Part shown: positions 57,198 through 64,000 of the stretch, one piece after another | How positions within the stretch are numbered: the stretch's first letter is position 1 | Layout: each line of letters opens with the position of its first letter | DNA from: Porphyridium purpureum | Taxonomy: Eukaryota > Rhodophyta > Bangiophyceae > Porphyridiales > Porphyridiaceae | Direction: 5' to 3' | Length of the DNA: 64,000 nucleotides | Assembly: GCA_008690995.1 (NCBI GenBank) | Contig: VRMN01000002.1 | Location: 744,001-808,000 of the forward strand | Notes under the pieces: generated by a model | The model's database searches: none | What the model saw: only the letters and a program-made list of their open reading frames with translations | What the model was told of the DNA's origin: nothing | Translations under genes and position numbers: made by a program

Positions 57198-58217
57198 TCA
57201 TCTAAGGTCCACCTCCAACAGTTTCTCAGCCATGGCCAGTTGTACCTGCGTCAGCTTGGCACAGTACATGACCATCAGGTGATCCCGAAGCGAGTCGCTG
57301 ATCATTTTCTCAAACTCGATGGGATTCACAAGCGGCACGCTGGCAAGCGTCTCAGCCAGACAACGTCCGACCTTGATGTCGCCCTTGTCCTGCCCAGAAA
57401 CCACACGGTCTACAGACTCGCCCACAATTTCCACCAACTCCCGAAGGCGGACAAGAGAGCGCTCGAGGTTCTCGACCTCAGTCGGCATGGCGTACTTTTT
57501 ACGCAGGCGGCGCAGCTTTCTAGACTCTGCGGTTGTCTGGTGGTCGGTTTGGAAAAATGACGGGACACTTTCGGCAGCAAGCACGGCGTTTGCCTCCTCT
57601 TCTTCGTCATCTTCTTCGTCGTCGTCATCGTCATCAGCGTCCTCGCCCAGCGCTTCGCGGCGCTTCAGATCCGTAGACAGCGCGTCGAGACCGACTTTTT
57701 CGCTGCTGGAAACTTCTAGCAGCACGGGCACCTGTCTAAACTCTGACGACAGGGGCATTTCATTAATACTACAAGCGGTCGTGACGAACGCCACGGGGTG
57801 GAAGTTGTCACCCTCTAGGTCGGCGTCGACCAGCAAGTGCACAGGGCACGCGCAGCTTCTGCCAAAGAACTCATGGAAGACAACAGAGTTGGCGTCAGTC
57901 ACGCGGCCCGTGCCATACCAACCAACAATCTGCTCGTTCGGTGACACTTTCGAGTGCAGGTCAAGCATGGTCGCAAAGTACTCGTCATCGAGCGCCGCCT
58001 CGCCGTTCGGCTCCGAATGGGGAACCGGGAACGCCGAGCGCACGTCTACGGAGAAATCATCGTGCAGAGTCCCGATCAGCGCGCCGATCACGCGGTGGTT
58101 TGTCTCAGGTCTGCGGATAAAGTGGTCCAGCACGCTGAACAGCACGACCGGCGACACGCGCACGCATTTCACGTCGTAGCCTTCTCCGCCCAAAAAGATA
58201 TCCGTGGTGTCGTCCAT
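57198..58217 (-). CDS. Translation initiation factor eIF3 subunit f
   Basis: Product of 339 residues. The MPN domain reads VRVSPVVLFSVLDHFIRR, RVIGALIGT, VDVRSAFPVPH, EQIVGWYGTGRVTDANSVVFHEFF, and VHLLVDADLEGD. It lacks the JAMM metal motif (ExnHxHx10D), as expected for eIF3f, so it is not a deubiquitinase. The C-terminus has helices LRELVEIVGESVDRVVSGQ and ISDSLRDHLMVMYCAKLTQVQLAMAEKLL. An acidic insert DDDDDEEDDEEEEA near residue 195 is unusual and may be a loop in the eIF3 complex. eIF3h is excluded by the C-terminal sequence. Confidence 0.92.
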   Translation of the reverse strand: MDDTTDIFLGGEGYDVKCVRVSPVVLFSVLDHFIRRPETNHRVIGALIGTLHDDFSVDVRSAFPVPHSEPNGEAALDDEYFATMLDLHSKVSPNEQIVGWYGTGRVTDANSVVFHEFFGRSCACPVHLLVDADLEGDNFHPVAFVTTACSINEMPLSSEFRQVPVLLEVSSSEKVGLDALSTDLKRREALGEDADDDDDDEEDDEEEEANAVLAAESVPSFFQTDHQTTAESRKLRRLRKKYAMPTEVENLERSLVRLRELVEIVGESVDRVVSGQDKGDIKVGRCLAETLASVPLVNPIEFEKMISDSLRDHLMVMYCAKLTQVQLAMAEKLLEVDLR

Positions 58218-58527
58218 ATTGGGCTCCGACCGTTCGCTCTGCCCGCCGCCGCCACAAAGCCGAGCGCAGTTTCTCCCCGTTCGTGATGTGCCGCTCGCCC
58301 GTCGCGCTCCTAACCAGCGGTGGTCTGCGCACAGCCTCTCTTCCTGGCGCGCGGTGTCAAAGAGACGACCGCCGCGCCGCGAGACACCTTTGTACTAGAT
58401 TGTCGATTTCTAGTGGAGACAGTGGCAATCCATAACAAATTCCATTCGATTTACTATTTAATAGCTGCCCCTTAGGTACAGTGAGTACAGCGAACGCTCG
58501 AGTGAGTTCGGAGCGGTGCGCGCGTGC
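58218..58527. other. Intergenic spacer with a double GTACAG motif
   Basis: Lies between eIF3f (upstream region) and the 3' end of carbonic anhydrase. GTACAGTGAGTACAGCGA at 58476 holds two copies of the motif, 9 bp apart. AT-rich sequence at 58420-58465 may mark the carbonic anhydrase 3' end. Confidence 0.45.
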
Positions 58528-60405
58528 TTAGACAAGCGCCTTGGACCTATACAGCTTGGAGATATCGTCCGACTTGTTCGCCACCACACCCATGTCGCGG
58601 AGAATGCCGTCGCCTACGCCGTACACGACGCCTTGCACCTCGACGTTCTGGCCACGGTCCCAAGCCTCCTGGATGATGCTCGTGGAGCACACGTTGTGCA
58701 CCTGCTCCAGCACGTTCAACTCAATCAGACGCGACAGCTCCTCCTCTGCGTCCTTGCACTGCGACAGCTCGGCCTGGTGCCAGCGGCGCACGTCGCGCAC
58801 GTGGCGCAGCCAGTTGTCGATCAGACCCAGGCGCGCGTCGCCCAGCGAGGCGTTGCAGCCACCGCAGTTGTAGTGGCCGCAGACCACAACCTTCTTGACC
58901 TTGAGGTACTCGACGGCGTACTGCAGCACCGACAGGAAGGACATGTCGCTGTGGATGGCCATGTTGGCAATGTTGCGGTGCACAAACACAGCGCCCGGAG
59001 GCATGTCGAGCAATTGGTTGGCTGGCACGCGGGAGTCGGAGCAACCAATCCAGAGGATTTCTGGCGCCTGGCTTGTGGCGTTCTTCATAAAGTAGTCCTT
59101 GTCCTTGGCGATCATCGCCTTGCGCCACTGCTCGTTCATTTGGAAGTACTTGTCGGTACCCGCGGCGAGGTCACCAGCCTTCTGCGAGTAGATCTTGTCG
59201 TACATTGCCGCGAACTGGTTGGTCAGTCGGCCTTCAGACAGCGCAAGAATCGGCGTATCGGCAATGACCTCGCTCACCTTTGAAGTGGGTGACAGCGTGC
59301 GGTACACTGGTGGCACGTCATCCAAGCTGTTGGCAACCACTCCGATGTCGCTCAGCTTGCCGTTCGCCACCTGGTAGACGACACCCTGCACAATCAACTC
59401 CTGTCCGGCGTCCCAAGCATCCTGAACGATTGTTGTGCTCACGACCGAATGGACGCTCTCGAGCACATTCAACTCAATCAGGCGGTTCAGTTCCTCATCC
59501 TTCGACTTGCACTCAGACAGAGCCTTGGCGTTGTTGCGGCGCACGTCGCGAATGTGGCGCAGCCAGTTGTCGATCAGGCCGAGGCGGTCGGAGCCCAGAC
59601 CGGCCTTGCAGCCACCGCAGTTGTAGTGACCGCAAACCATAATCCTCTTGACTTTCAGATACTGGACGGCGTACTGGAGGACAGAAAGGAACGAAATGTC
59701 AGTGTGGTTGCACACGTTGGCAATGTTACGATGCACGAAAACCTCACCAGGGCCCAAGTTCAGCAGCTCGTTGGCAGGTACGCGCGAGTCGGAGCAACCA
59801 ATCCAGAGAATTTCTGGGGTCTGGCCAGACGCAAGGCGGCTGAAGAATTCTGGATCCTGCTCGAGCATCGCCTCCCGCCACGCAATGTTGTTGGCAAACA
59901 TAGAGTCTCGGCCCGGCGGCGCGGCGCCCACTGGGCGGGACATCAGATCCTCCTCGAGCTTCTTGAACTGCTCATCCAAGTCACTGCCTACGCCCATGCC
60001 ACTTGTCAGCTTAACGAGCGTCGGCGCCGATGGGTCGCGTGCCCGCACACGCTGCGAAAATTCGCGCTCCATGGTCGAGTCCTGGGTAACCACCCTCGGC
60101 GGAGCTCCCATCTGAGCCGGTGGCTGATCTGTGACATCCTTCTTTGACGTCGCCTTGCCGATCACCATGGCTGGAATCAAGCCGAGTGCCACACCGAACA
60201 CGCCCGCAATGAGGCCAGCGTTCATGGAGACATCGCCCTTTCGCACGGAGCCCGGGGCCGCACCCACCACGCGGCGGCTTTGCGCGACAGCAGCACCGGC
60301 GCCTACGCTCGGGCGCGACACAAACGAGGACTGCCTGTTCACCACGCCCGTGCACTTTGCGCATGGCGGGCACCCCGAGGGCGCCAGCACAAACCCAGTC
60401 GTCAT
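58528..60405 (-). CDS. Beta-carbonic anhydrase with two tandem catalytic domains
   Basis: Product of 625 residues. Two homologous domains each hold the full active site: Cys204, Asp206, His260, Cys263 in IGCSDSRVPANELL and HYNCGGC, and Cys455, Asp457, His511, Cys514 in the second copy with the same words. The copies are 251 residues apart and highly similar, as in the well-known Porphyridium enzyme. It interconverts carbon dioxide and bicarbonate for photosynthetic carbon supply. The N-terminal 60 residues (MTTGFVLAPSGCPPC...) are Ser/Arg/Cys-rich with an early Phe-Val, and about 61-85 is a hydrophobic, possible anchor MNAGLIAGVFGVALGLIP. An alternative start at Met61 would drop the signal but keep the hydrophobic segment. 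Confidence 0.97.
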   Translation of the reverse strand: MTTGFVLAPSGCPPCAKCTGVVNRQSSFVSRPSVGAGAAVAQSRRVVGAAPGSVRKGDVSMNAGLIAGVFGVALGLIPAMVIGKATSKKDVTDQPPAQMGAPPRVVTQDSTMEREFSQRVRARDPSAPTLVKLTSGMGVGSDLDEQFKKLEEDLMSRPVGAAPPGRDSMFANNIAWREAMLEQDPEFFSRLASGQTPEILWIGCSDSRVPANELLNLGPGEVFVHRNIANVCNHTDISFLSVLQYAVQYLKVKRIMVCGHYNCGGCKAGLGSDRLGLIDNWLRHIRDVRRNNAKALSECKSKDEELNRLIELNVLESVHSVVSTTIVQDAWDAGQELIVQGVVYQVANGKLSDIGVVANSLDDVPPVYRTLSPTSKVSEVIADTPILALSEGRLTNQFAAMYDKIYSQKAGDLAAGTDKYFQMNEQWRKAMIAKDKDYFMKNATSQAPEILWIGCSDSRVPANQLLDMPPGAVFVHRNIANMAIHSDMSFLSVLQYAVEYLKVKKVVVCGHYNCGGCNASLGDARLGLIDNWLRHVRDVRRWHQAELSQCKDAEEELSRLIELNVLEQVHNVCSTSIIQEAWDRGQNVEVQGVVYGVGDGILRDMGVVANKSDDISKLYRSKALV

Positions 60406-61342
60406 ATTTTTCAGAGGAAAGCAGCGGCCCTTGTCCCTTGCTAAACTTGGCGCCCTACTGCCCTGCCTCGCCCCTTCTCTGCCTCGTGTCTTGCCTGCTT
60501 CTGTGCCTTCATCTCCTTGCCATTGGACGAGACGAATGGGAAGCCACTCTTATACCCAGCCACATGTGAGATCAGCCGTTTCACACAGCCACAAAATCGA
60601 GATTGTACGTCAATGCCATGATGCAATCTGCTCGGCTCTTAATTCTGTTTGCGCTTGCCATCTCATACAAAGAAAAAAACACCAAAAAACAAAACGCACA
60701 CGCAAATGGAAGTGATGGGAGCTGCTCGGCTCTATAAAAAGAAGCCCGTTTGGCTACGAACGATGTACTGTCAAGACTGTACCTCGTGCATCCGCACACA
60801 CACACACGCCCTCCGCTCTGCCTCCTACTCGAACCACAACGAGCGACTGCGGCTGCGGCTGCGGCTGCTGCTGCCGCTTCGTACTGAGGATGACATGGCT
60901 TTTGCAGGATGGACAGCGATAGCAGCCGGCGCAGGTGCGACGGAAGCGTCAGAAAAGGGGGGCTGGGCGATCCCATTTTGTCGTGAGGGCATGGTGAAGA
61001 AGGACCGAGGGCGCGTGTTGTGGTGCTGCGTGGGTGCATGCTTTTGGGGTCTCGCAGTCTGAAGATGGCAAGGTACAGTGAAACGGCTCTGACCGTACCT
61101 CGCACACAGACCGTTTCACCTGGCGTGCCGACGTGCGTGGATGGCCAGAAACTCGCCGGCCCGGCCTGCTTTGTCGAATTCTGCTGCTGCCCAAACGCAG
61201 GCGAGCGCGATGGCATTGCATTCGGCTCACCGCGCTCTTTGCACGAAGCGGTGTCATGATGACTCTTGATTGAGGCGCACTTCGATCAAGTCGCGTCAAT
61301 GGCACGAGCGCTTGCAGTGTCTTTGCGCGCGCGTACGCGTGC

Positions 61343-61375
<33 letters not shown>

Positions 61376-61640
61376 ACGAGTCACGGCCCTGGCCGCAAGC
61401 TTTCTTTGCGGCGGATGTCGGAATGACGGCGCTGCTCGCAATCTGACGTTTCCCGAATCTCTCAGAGTCTGCTCCGCTCAAGCTCAGTGTGCGCAAGCCC
61501 TTGCAGCGCTTCAGGCAGAAGCTCCCGCAATCTCTCGGCACGCGTGCGAAGCGGCGCCATCCACAGACGCGAGCAGCGTGCCGTTTCGGTGATTGGAACG
61601 TTGCAAAAAACCCATTCCATGTGAACCAAAGAGACGTAGT
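60406..61640. promoter_or_regulatory. Long upstream region of carbonic anhydrase with GTAC motifs, hairpin and GT tract
   Basis: This 1235-bp spacer lies upstream of carbonic anhydrase and downstream of the membrane protein gene, both minus. GTAC is at 60765 (GTACTGTC), 60779 (ACTGTACC), 61073 (GGTACAGTG) and 61094. A CGG/CTG repeat (GGCTGC units) is at about 60849-60876, and (GT)n at 61347-61374. The 211-codon frame here has a poly-Ala run from the repeat and was rejected. No RNA gene seen. Confidence 0.45.
61347..61374 (+). repeat. GT microsatellite
   Basis: Fourteen or so GT units in the spacer between the carbonic anhydrase upstream region and the small membrane protein gene. Confidence 0.9.
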
Positions 61641-62108
61641 TTACTTGTCCTTCTTGGTGTCCTTGCTCGCTGACTTGGCGGGCGCGGTCGATCGCATGGG
61701 TCGCGTGCGCTCGACACGGAGCATCACGAGCACGATCAGGACCGCTTGATGCAGCACAATCTGCATCGCATAGTATTTGAACAAGAAGTGGTCCTTTGGC
61801 AAAAGCCATGTCACATAGCTACGCACCAGAAAGTAGGCCACGTACGCTTGCTCCATCACCATGGCGAAAATCTCGAACACTTGTGTGCGCAAATACTTCT
61901 TGTCATCCGGGCGCACCGAATCAATGTCCTTGCAGAACGCCGCACAGATCCCCAAAATAGCCGCAAAGCCTTGCGCAACGTACAGATTCCATACCTTGTA
62001 CCGGAAGAAATCCTCATCGAACATCCTATCGCTGAACGCCAAGGCGCCCAGCACCAACTGTGCCATGGCCGAAAAGAACAGCACTTCGGGTGTCTGCACG
62101 CCCGCCAT
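61641..62108 (-). CDS. Four-helix membrane protein with a C-terminal dilysine signal
   Basis: Product of 155 residues. Four hydrophobic segments are visible: EVLFFSAMAQLVLGALAF, NLYVAQGFAAILGICAAFC, QVFEIFAMVMEQAYVAYFLV and FKYYAMQIVLHQAVLIVLVML. The tail is basic and ends KDTKKDK, where Lys at positions -3 and -4 makes a KKxx-type ER retrieval motif, so the ER or cis-Golgi is the likely home with both ends in the cytosol. I do not recognise a family; the form recalls small TMEM proteins. The start MAGVQTPEVL is the first ATG. Confidence 0.75.
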   Translation of the reverse strand: MAGVQTPEVLFFSAMAQLVLGALAFSDRMFDEDFFRYKVWNLYVAQGFAAILGICAAFCKDIDSVRPDDKKYLRTQVFEIFAMVMEQAYVAYFLVRSYVTWLLPKDHFLFKYYAMQIVLHQAVLIVLVMLRVERTRPMRSTAPAKSASKDTKKDK

Positions 62109-62471
62109 GCCGACAACCCGTGTACGCCAAACCTCCTACCCGACTCGTAAATTTTACGCACAAGCTCGTCGACACGAGTAGACGCTCGGCTCCAACTAGG
62201 GCCCGCCGCCAATCTCAGCGACCGTAACCCAGGGCGTACTAGAGTGCGCTCCGATCCCGTCTTCCACCCACGCCCATCACAAGTTAACGCCTATGCCCGC
62301 CTGCGCGCGCGCGTCCAGCTCTTTCAGCCTTGCGGTGCACTGTACTTAGACGTACAGTCAATTTGTACAGTTAGACGGTACACTCGGACGCGGGTTGCTT
62401 TCGCGTCTGCACAAGGCAGGCAGGCGGCGCTCGGTGAGAGCTGAGAAGGGCTATGTCTTGCTCGGCAGACG
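62109..62471. promoter_or_regulatory. Divergent promoter region with four GTAC motifs
   Basis: This 363-bp spacer separates the membrane protein (minus) from mitochondrial uL22 (plus). GTAC occurs at 62342, 62352, 62365 and 62378 within CACTGTACTTAG, GTACAGTC, GTACAGTTAG and GTACACTC. Spacing is 10, 13 and 13 bp. The TTAGAC string repeats on either side of the middle pair. Confidence 0.5.
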
Positions 62472-63836
62472 ATGAACGTGTACCGAGGAACAAGGGACAC
62501 GCTGCGCGTGCTGCGCGCGCGCGCGTCTAGTACGCACGTGTACTGGGTCCTGGAGCCTGCCGAGAGAGCAGGGCGCGGGCTTCTTGGTCCCGAATGGAAT
62601 CGTGCGCGTGGCTTGGTCGGGCACACGCAGTGCGAAAGAAGTGCGTCGATGGTCGTGACATCTCGAGATCGGCGGACGGAAGGCGATCATCAAGGTTTTT
62701 TGTCAGCTATCCGTCGCCGTAGGCATGAAAGTGGTTGCCTAGGCGCAGCGGACAGCCGTTGGGGTAGAAGGAATATTAGCACCAATCGCACCAGCAGCAG
62801 TCCTTCTAGCCCTGACGGCACGGATTCAGGTACTACCTGGACAACGATTGGCAAGGACCAAATGCTGCCGTATGACTTGCCACTTATAGAAACTCCAACT
62901 CCTGGTGAGGGAAGCGAGAGTGATTCAAAGGTGTACTCCACGCGTGAGATGAAGGAAAAGTTCGTGAGGACAAAGCAGGGGCTTTTCCTGCGCGACAAGG
63001 CGATCGATGACGAGTATTTGCACAAGTATACCCGAAGCATGAGACGCAAGGGCTTCCAGCTTGCAGATTACGCAACCAATCCTCGGCGCGGAAGGTGGAA
63101 AGTGGATCACCCGAAAGTCGCAGTCGCGCGCCAGATGCAAATTCAGTATTCGCCCAAGAAAATGAACTATGTGTGCATGCTGATCCGGCGAAGACCTGTT
63201 GATTTTGCTTTAGCACAGCTTTCGGTGCTGAACAAAAAGGGATCGCCGTGGGTGCGCAAGGCACTTATTCGTGCGAAGGCCACCGCCTTGTTCACCAAGA
63301 AATTGAAGCGCGACCGGCTCATTGTGAGCGAGTGCTGGGTCACCAAGGGTCAGTATGGCAAGAAGCTCGTCTACCACGGGAAAGGTCGAGCTGGGCGAGC
63401 GTATGAGTACTATTGCCATGTGACAGTGGTCGTACGCGAGCTCGATGAATATGAGTGGAACAAACTGTTCGTGCCCCCGAAGCCATTTGGCCAAATGCGC
63501 CCGAGCAGTGAGCCTCGCGCGAAGTTGACGCGACCCCTGCCTAAAGTGTGGCTTGTCCAGTCACAGCTGGAGGCAACTGTGCGTGAAGGCTTCCAAGAGT
63601 TCTTTGGGGATAACAAGTACTTACAGCTCTACAACTCACATCGACATCCGAACGCGCCTACTTTCAACTCGAAACGACTTCGCAAGAAAGGCCCGAAGCC
63701 CGCAAAGTCGACAAAGGTGAGAATCGGCCCACCGAAGCCTGTCAAGTTTGTCAAGGTGCGCAGAGAAAAACGGCAGAAGAGCGAGGCGTGGGAACGGTGG
63801 GTCAAGATGCGGGAGAAGGTGAAAGCGAAGATGTAG
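62472..63836 (+). CDS. Mitochondrial ribosomal protein uL22 (L22) with long terminal extensions
   Basis: Product of 454 residues. The L22 core is at about 225-345: SPKKMNYVCMLIRRRPVDFALAQLSVLN, KGSPWVRKALIRAKATALFTKK, LIVSECWVTKGQYGKKLVYHGKGRAGRAYEYYCHVTVVVRE. This gene is nuclear; plastid rpl22 is usually plastid-encoded in red algae, so a mitochondrial protein is the better call. The N-terminal 60-100 residues are Arg/Ser-rich (MVVTSRDRRTEGDHQG, RRRRHESGCLGAADSRWGRRN), a plausible presequence. The C-terminal 100 residues are Lys/Arg-rich with KPXKFVKVRREKRQK-like motifs and probably bind rRNA. Starts at 62472 or 62649 are both possible. Confidence 0.85.
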   Translation: MNVYRGTRDTLRVLRARASSTHVYWVLEPAERAGRGLLGPEWNRARGLVGHTQCERSASMVVTSRDRRTEGDHQGFLSAIRRRRHESGCLGAADSRWGRRNISTNRTSSSPSSPDGTDSGTTWTTIGKDQMLPYDLPLIETPTPGEGSESDSKVYSTREMKEKFVRTKQGLFLRDKAIDDEYLHKYTRSMRRKGFQLADYATNPRRGRWKVDHPKVAVARQMQIQYSPKKMNYVCMLIRRRPVDFALAQLSVLNKKGSPWVRKALIRAKATALFTKKLKRDRLIVSECWVTKGQYGKKLVYHGKGRAGRAYEYYCHVTVVVRELDEYEWNKLFVPPKPFGQMRPSSEPRAKLTRPLPKVWLVQSQLEATVREGFQEFFGDNKYLQLYNSHRHPNAPTFNSKRLRKKGPKPAKSTKVRIGPPKPVKFVKVRREKRQKSEAWERWVKMREKVKAKM

Positions 63837-64000
63837 CTGAAGGAACTGAAGTCGCATGCGCGAATTCATGTGTTTTAAATCCCGAAACGCACATCTCATG
63901 AACCACTTCAAACTTTTTTCTTAAAGACGCGGGCTTCGAAGGCGCGCTTGCACACCTCGACTCCAGACCTTTGTGCGCGCCTAAATTAGTACCTTGATTC
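63837..64000. other. End of window, no gene seen
   Basis: Downstream of uL22m the last 164 bp hold a short AT-rich string (TTTTTTCTTAAAG near 63914) that could mark a 3' end and nothing else recognisable. Confidence 0.4.

Noticed and set aside
60581-61216. Minus-strand frame of 211 codons upstream of carbonic anhydrase
   Set aside because: Contains poly-Ala from a GGCTGC repeat and otherwise no protein-like features.

Overview
The window looks like nuclear DNA of a unicellular red alga, most likely Porphyridium purpureum or a close relative. Reasons: eukaryotic genes (presenilin, MED31, eIF3f, SNAREs, TRAPPC2, MLH1) lie beside nuclear genes for plastid functions (a sigma-70 factor, plastid uL15, a type II peroxiredoxin with a transit-like N-terminus). 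A tandemly duplicated beta-carbonic anhydrase is present, an architecture well known from Porphyridium. DNA is GC-rich, genes sit on both strands at 15-1000 bp spacing, and only one spliceosomal intron is evident in about 42 genes. I see no rRNA, tRNA, transposon, provirus or CRISPR array that I can support.

Layout. 1-8914: a surface protein cut by the window edge, a MiaB-type tRNA methylthiotransferase, presenilin, an unknown protein, MED31 and the GTPase LSG1. 9354-14773: a SNAP-25-like SNARE, FAD synthetase and methylmalonyl-CoA epimerase head-to-head with 6 bp between start codons, an RHL1-like topoisomerase VI subunit, and a UBE2T-like E2. 15141-23491: an unknown membrane protein, a FIST-domain protein, a pyrophosphatase fused to a dead-looking fructose-bisphosphatase, and a NUMOD3 protein. 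23639-31671: a plastid membrane protein, an unknown, a ZIP transporter, a mitochondrial-family carrier, an unknown and a SHAQKYF MYB. 33050-40620: UDP-glucose 4-epimerase, MLH1, plastid sigma factor, an unknown plastid protein. 41462-49467: a secreted CAP protein, peroxiredoxin, BUD20/ZNF593, an MsrB-like pseudoenzyme, a coiled-coil protein, and a membrane-anchored methyltransferase-like protein. 49542-55887: IMPACT, TRAPPC2, a plastid protein, plastid uL15, an RLP7-like factor and a DUF1995 protein with the one intron. 55902-63836: an unknown, TENA, eIF3f, carbonic anhydrase, a four-helix membrane protein and mitochondrial uL22.

These are mostly independent housekeeping genes, not a pathway cluster. 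Cross-gene signals stand out. (a) Many intergenic regions carry the motif GTACAGT or its reverse complement, and one divergent promoter (48031-48210) holds 18 GTAC cores exactly 10 bp apart. (b) Eight or more predicted organelle proteins share a Phe-Val pair within the first residues, the likely red-algal plastid targeting motif. (c) Two genes look like recruited pseudoenzymes: the FBPase half of the pyrophosphatase fusion and an MsrB-like protein with its catalytic Cys replaced by Glu. Start codons were chosen as the first ATG giving a sensible N-terminus; open frames that began with GTG or TTG were trimmed.
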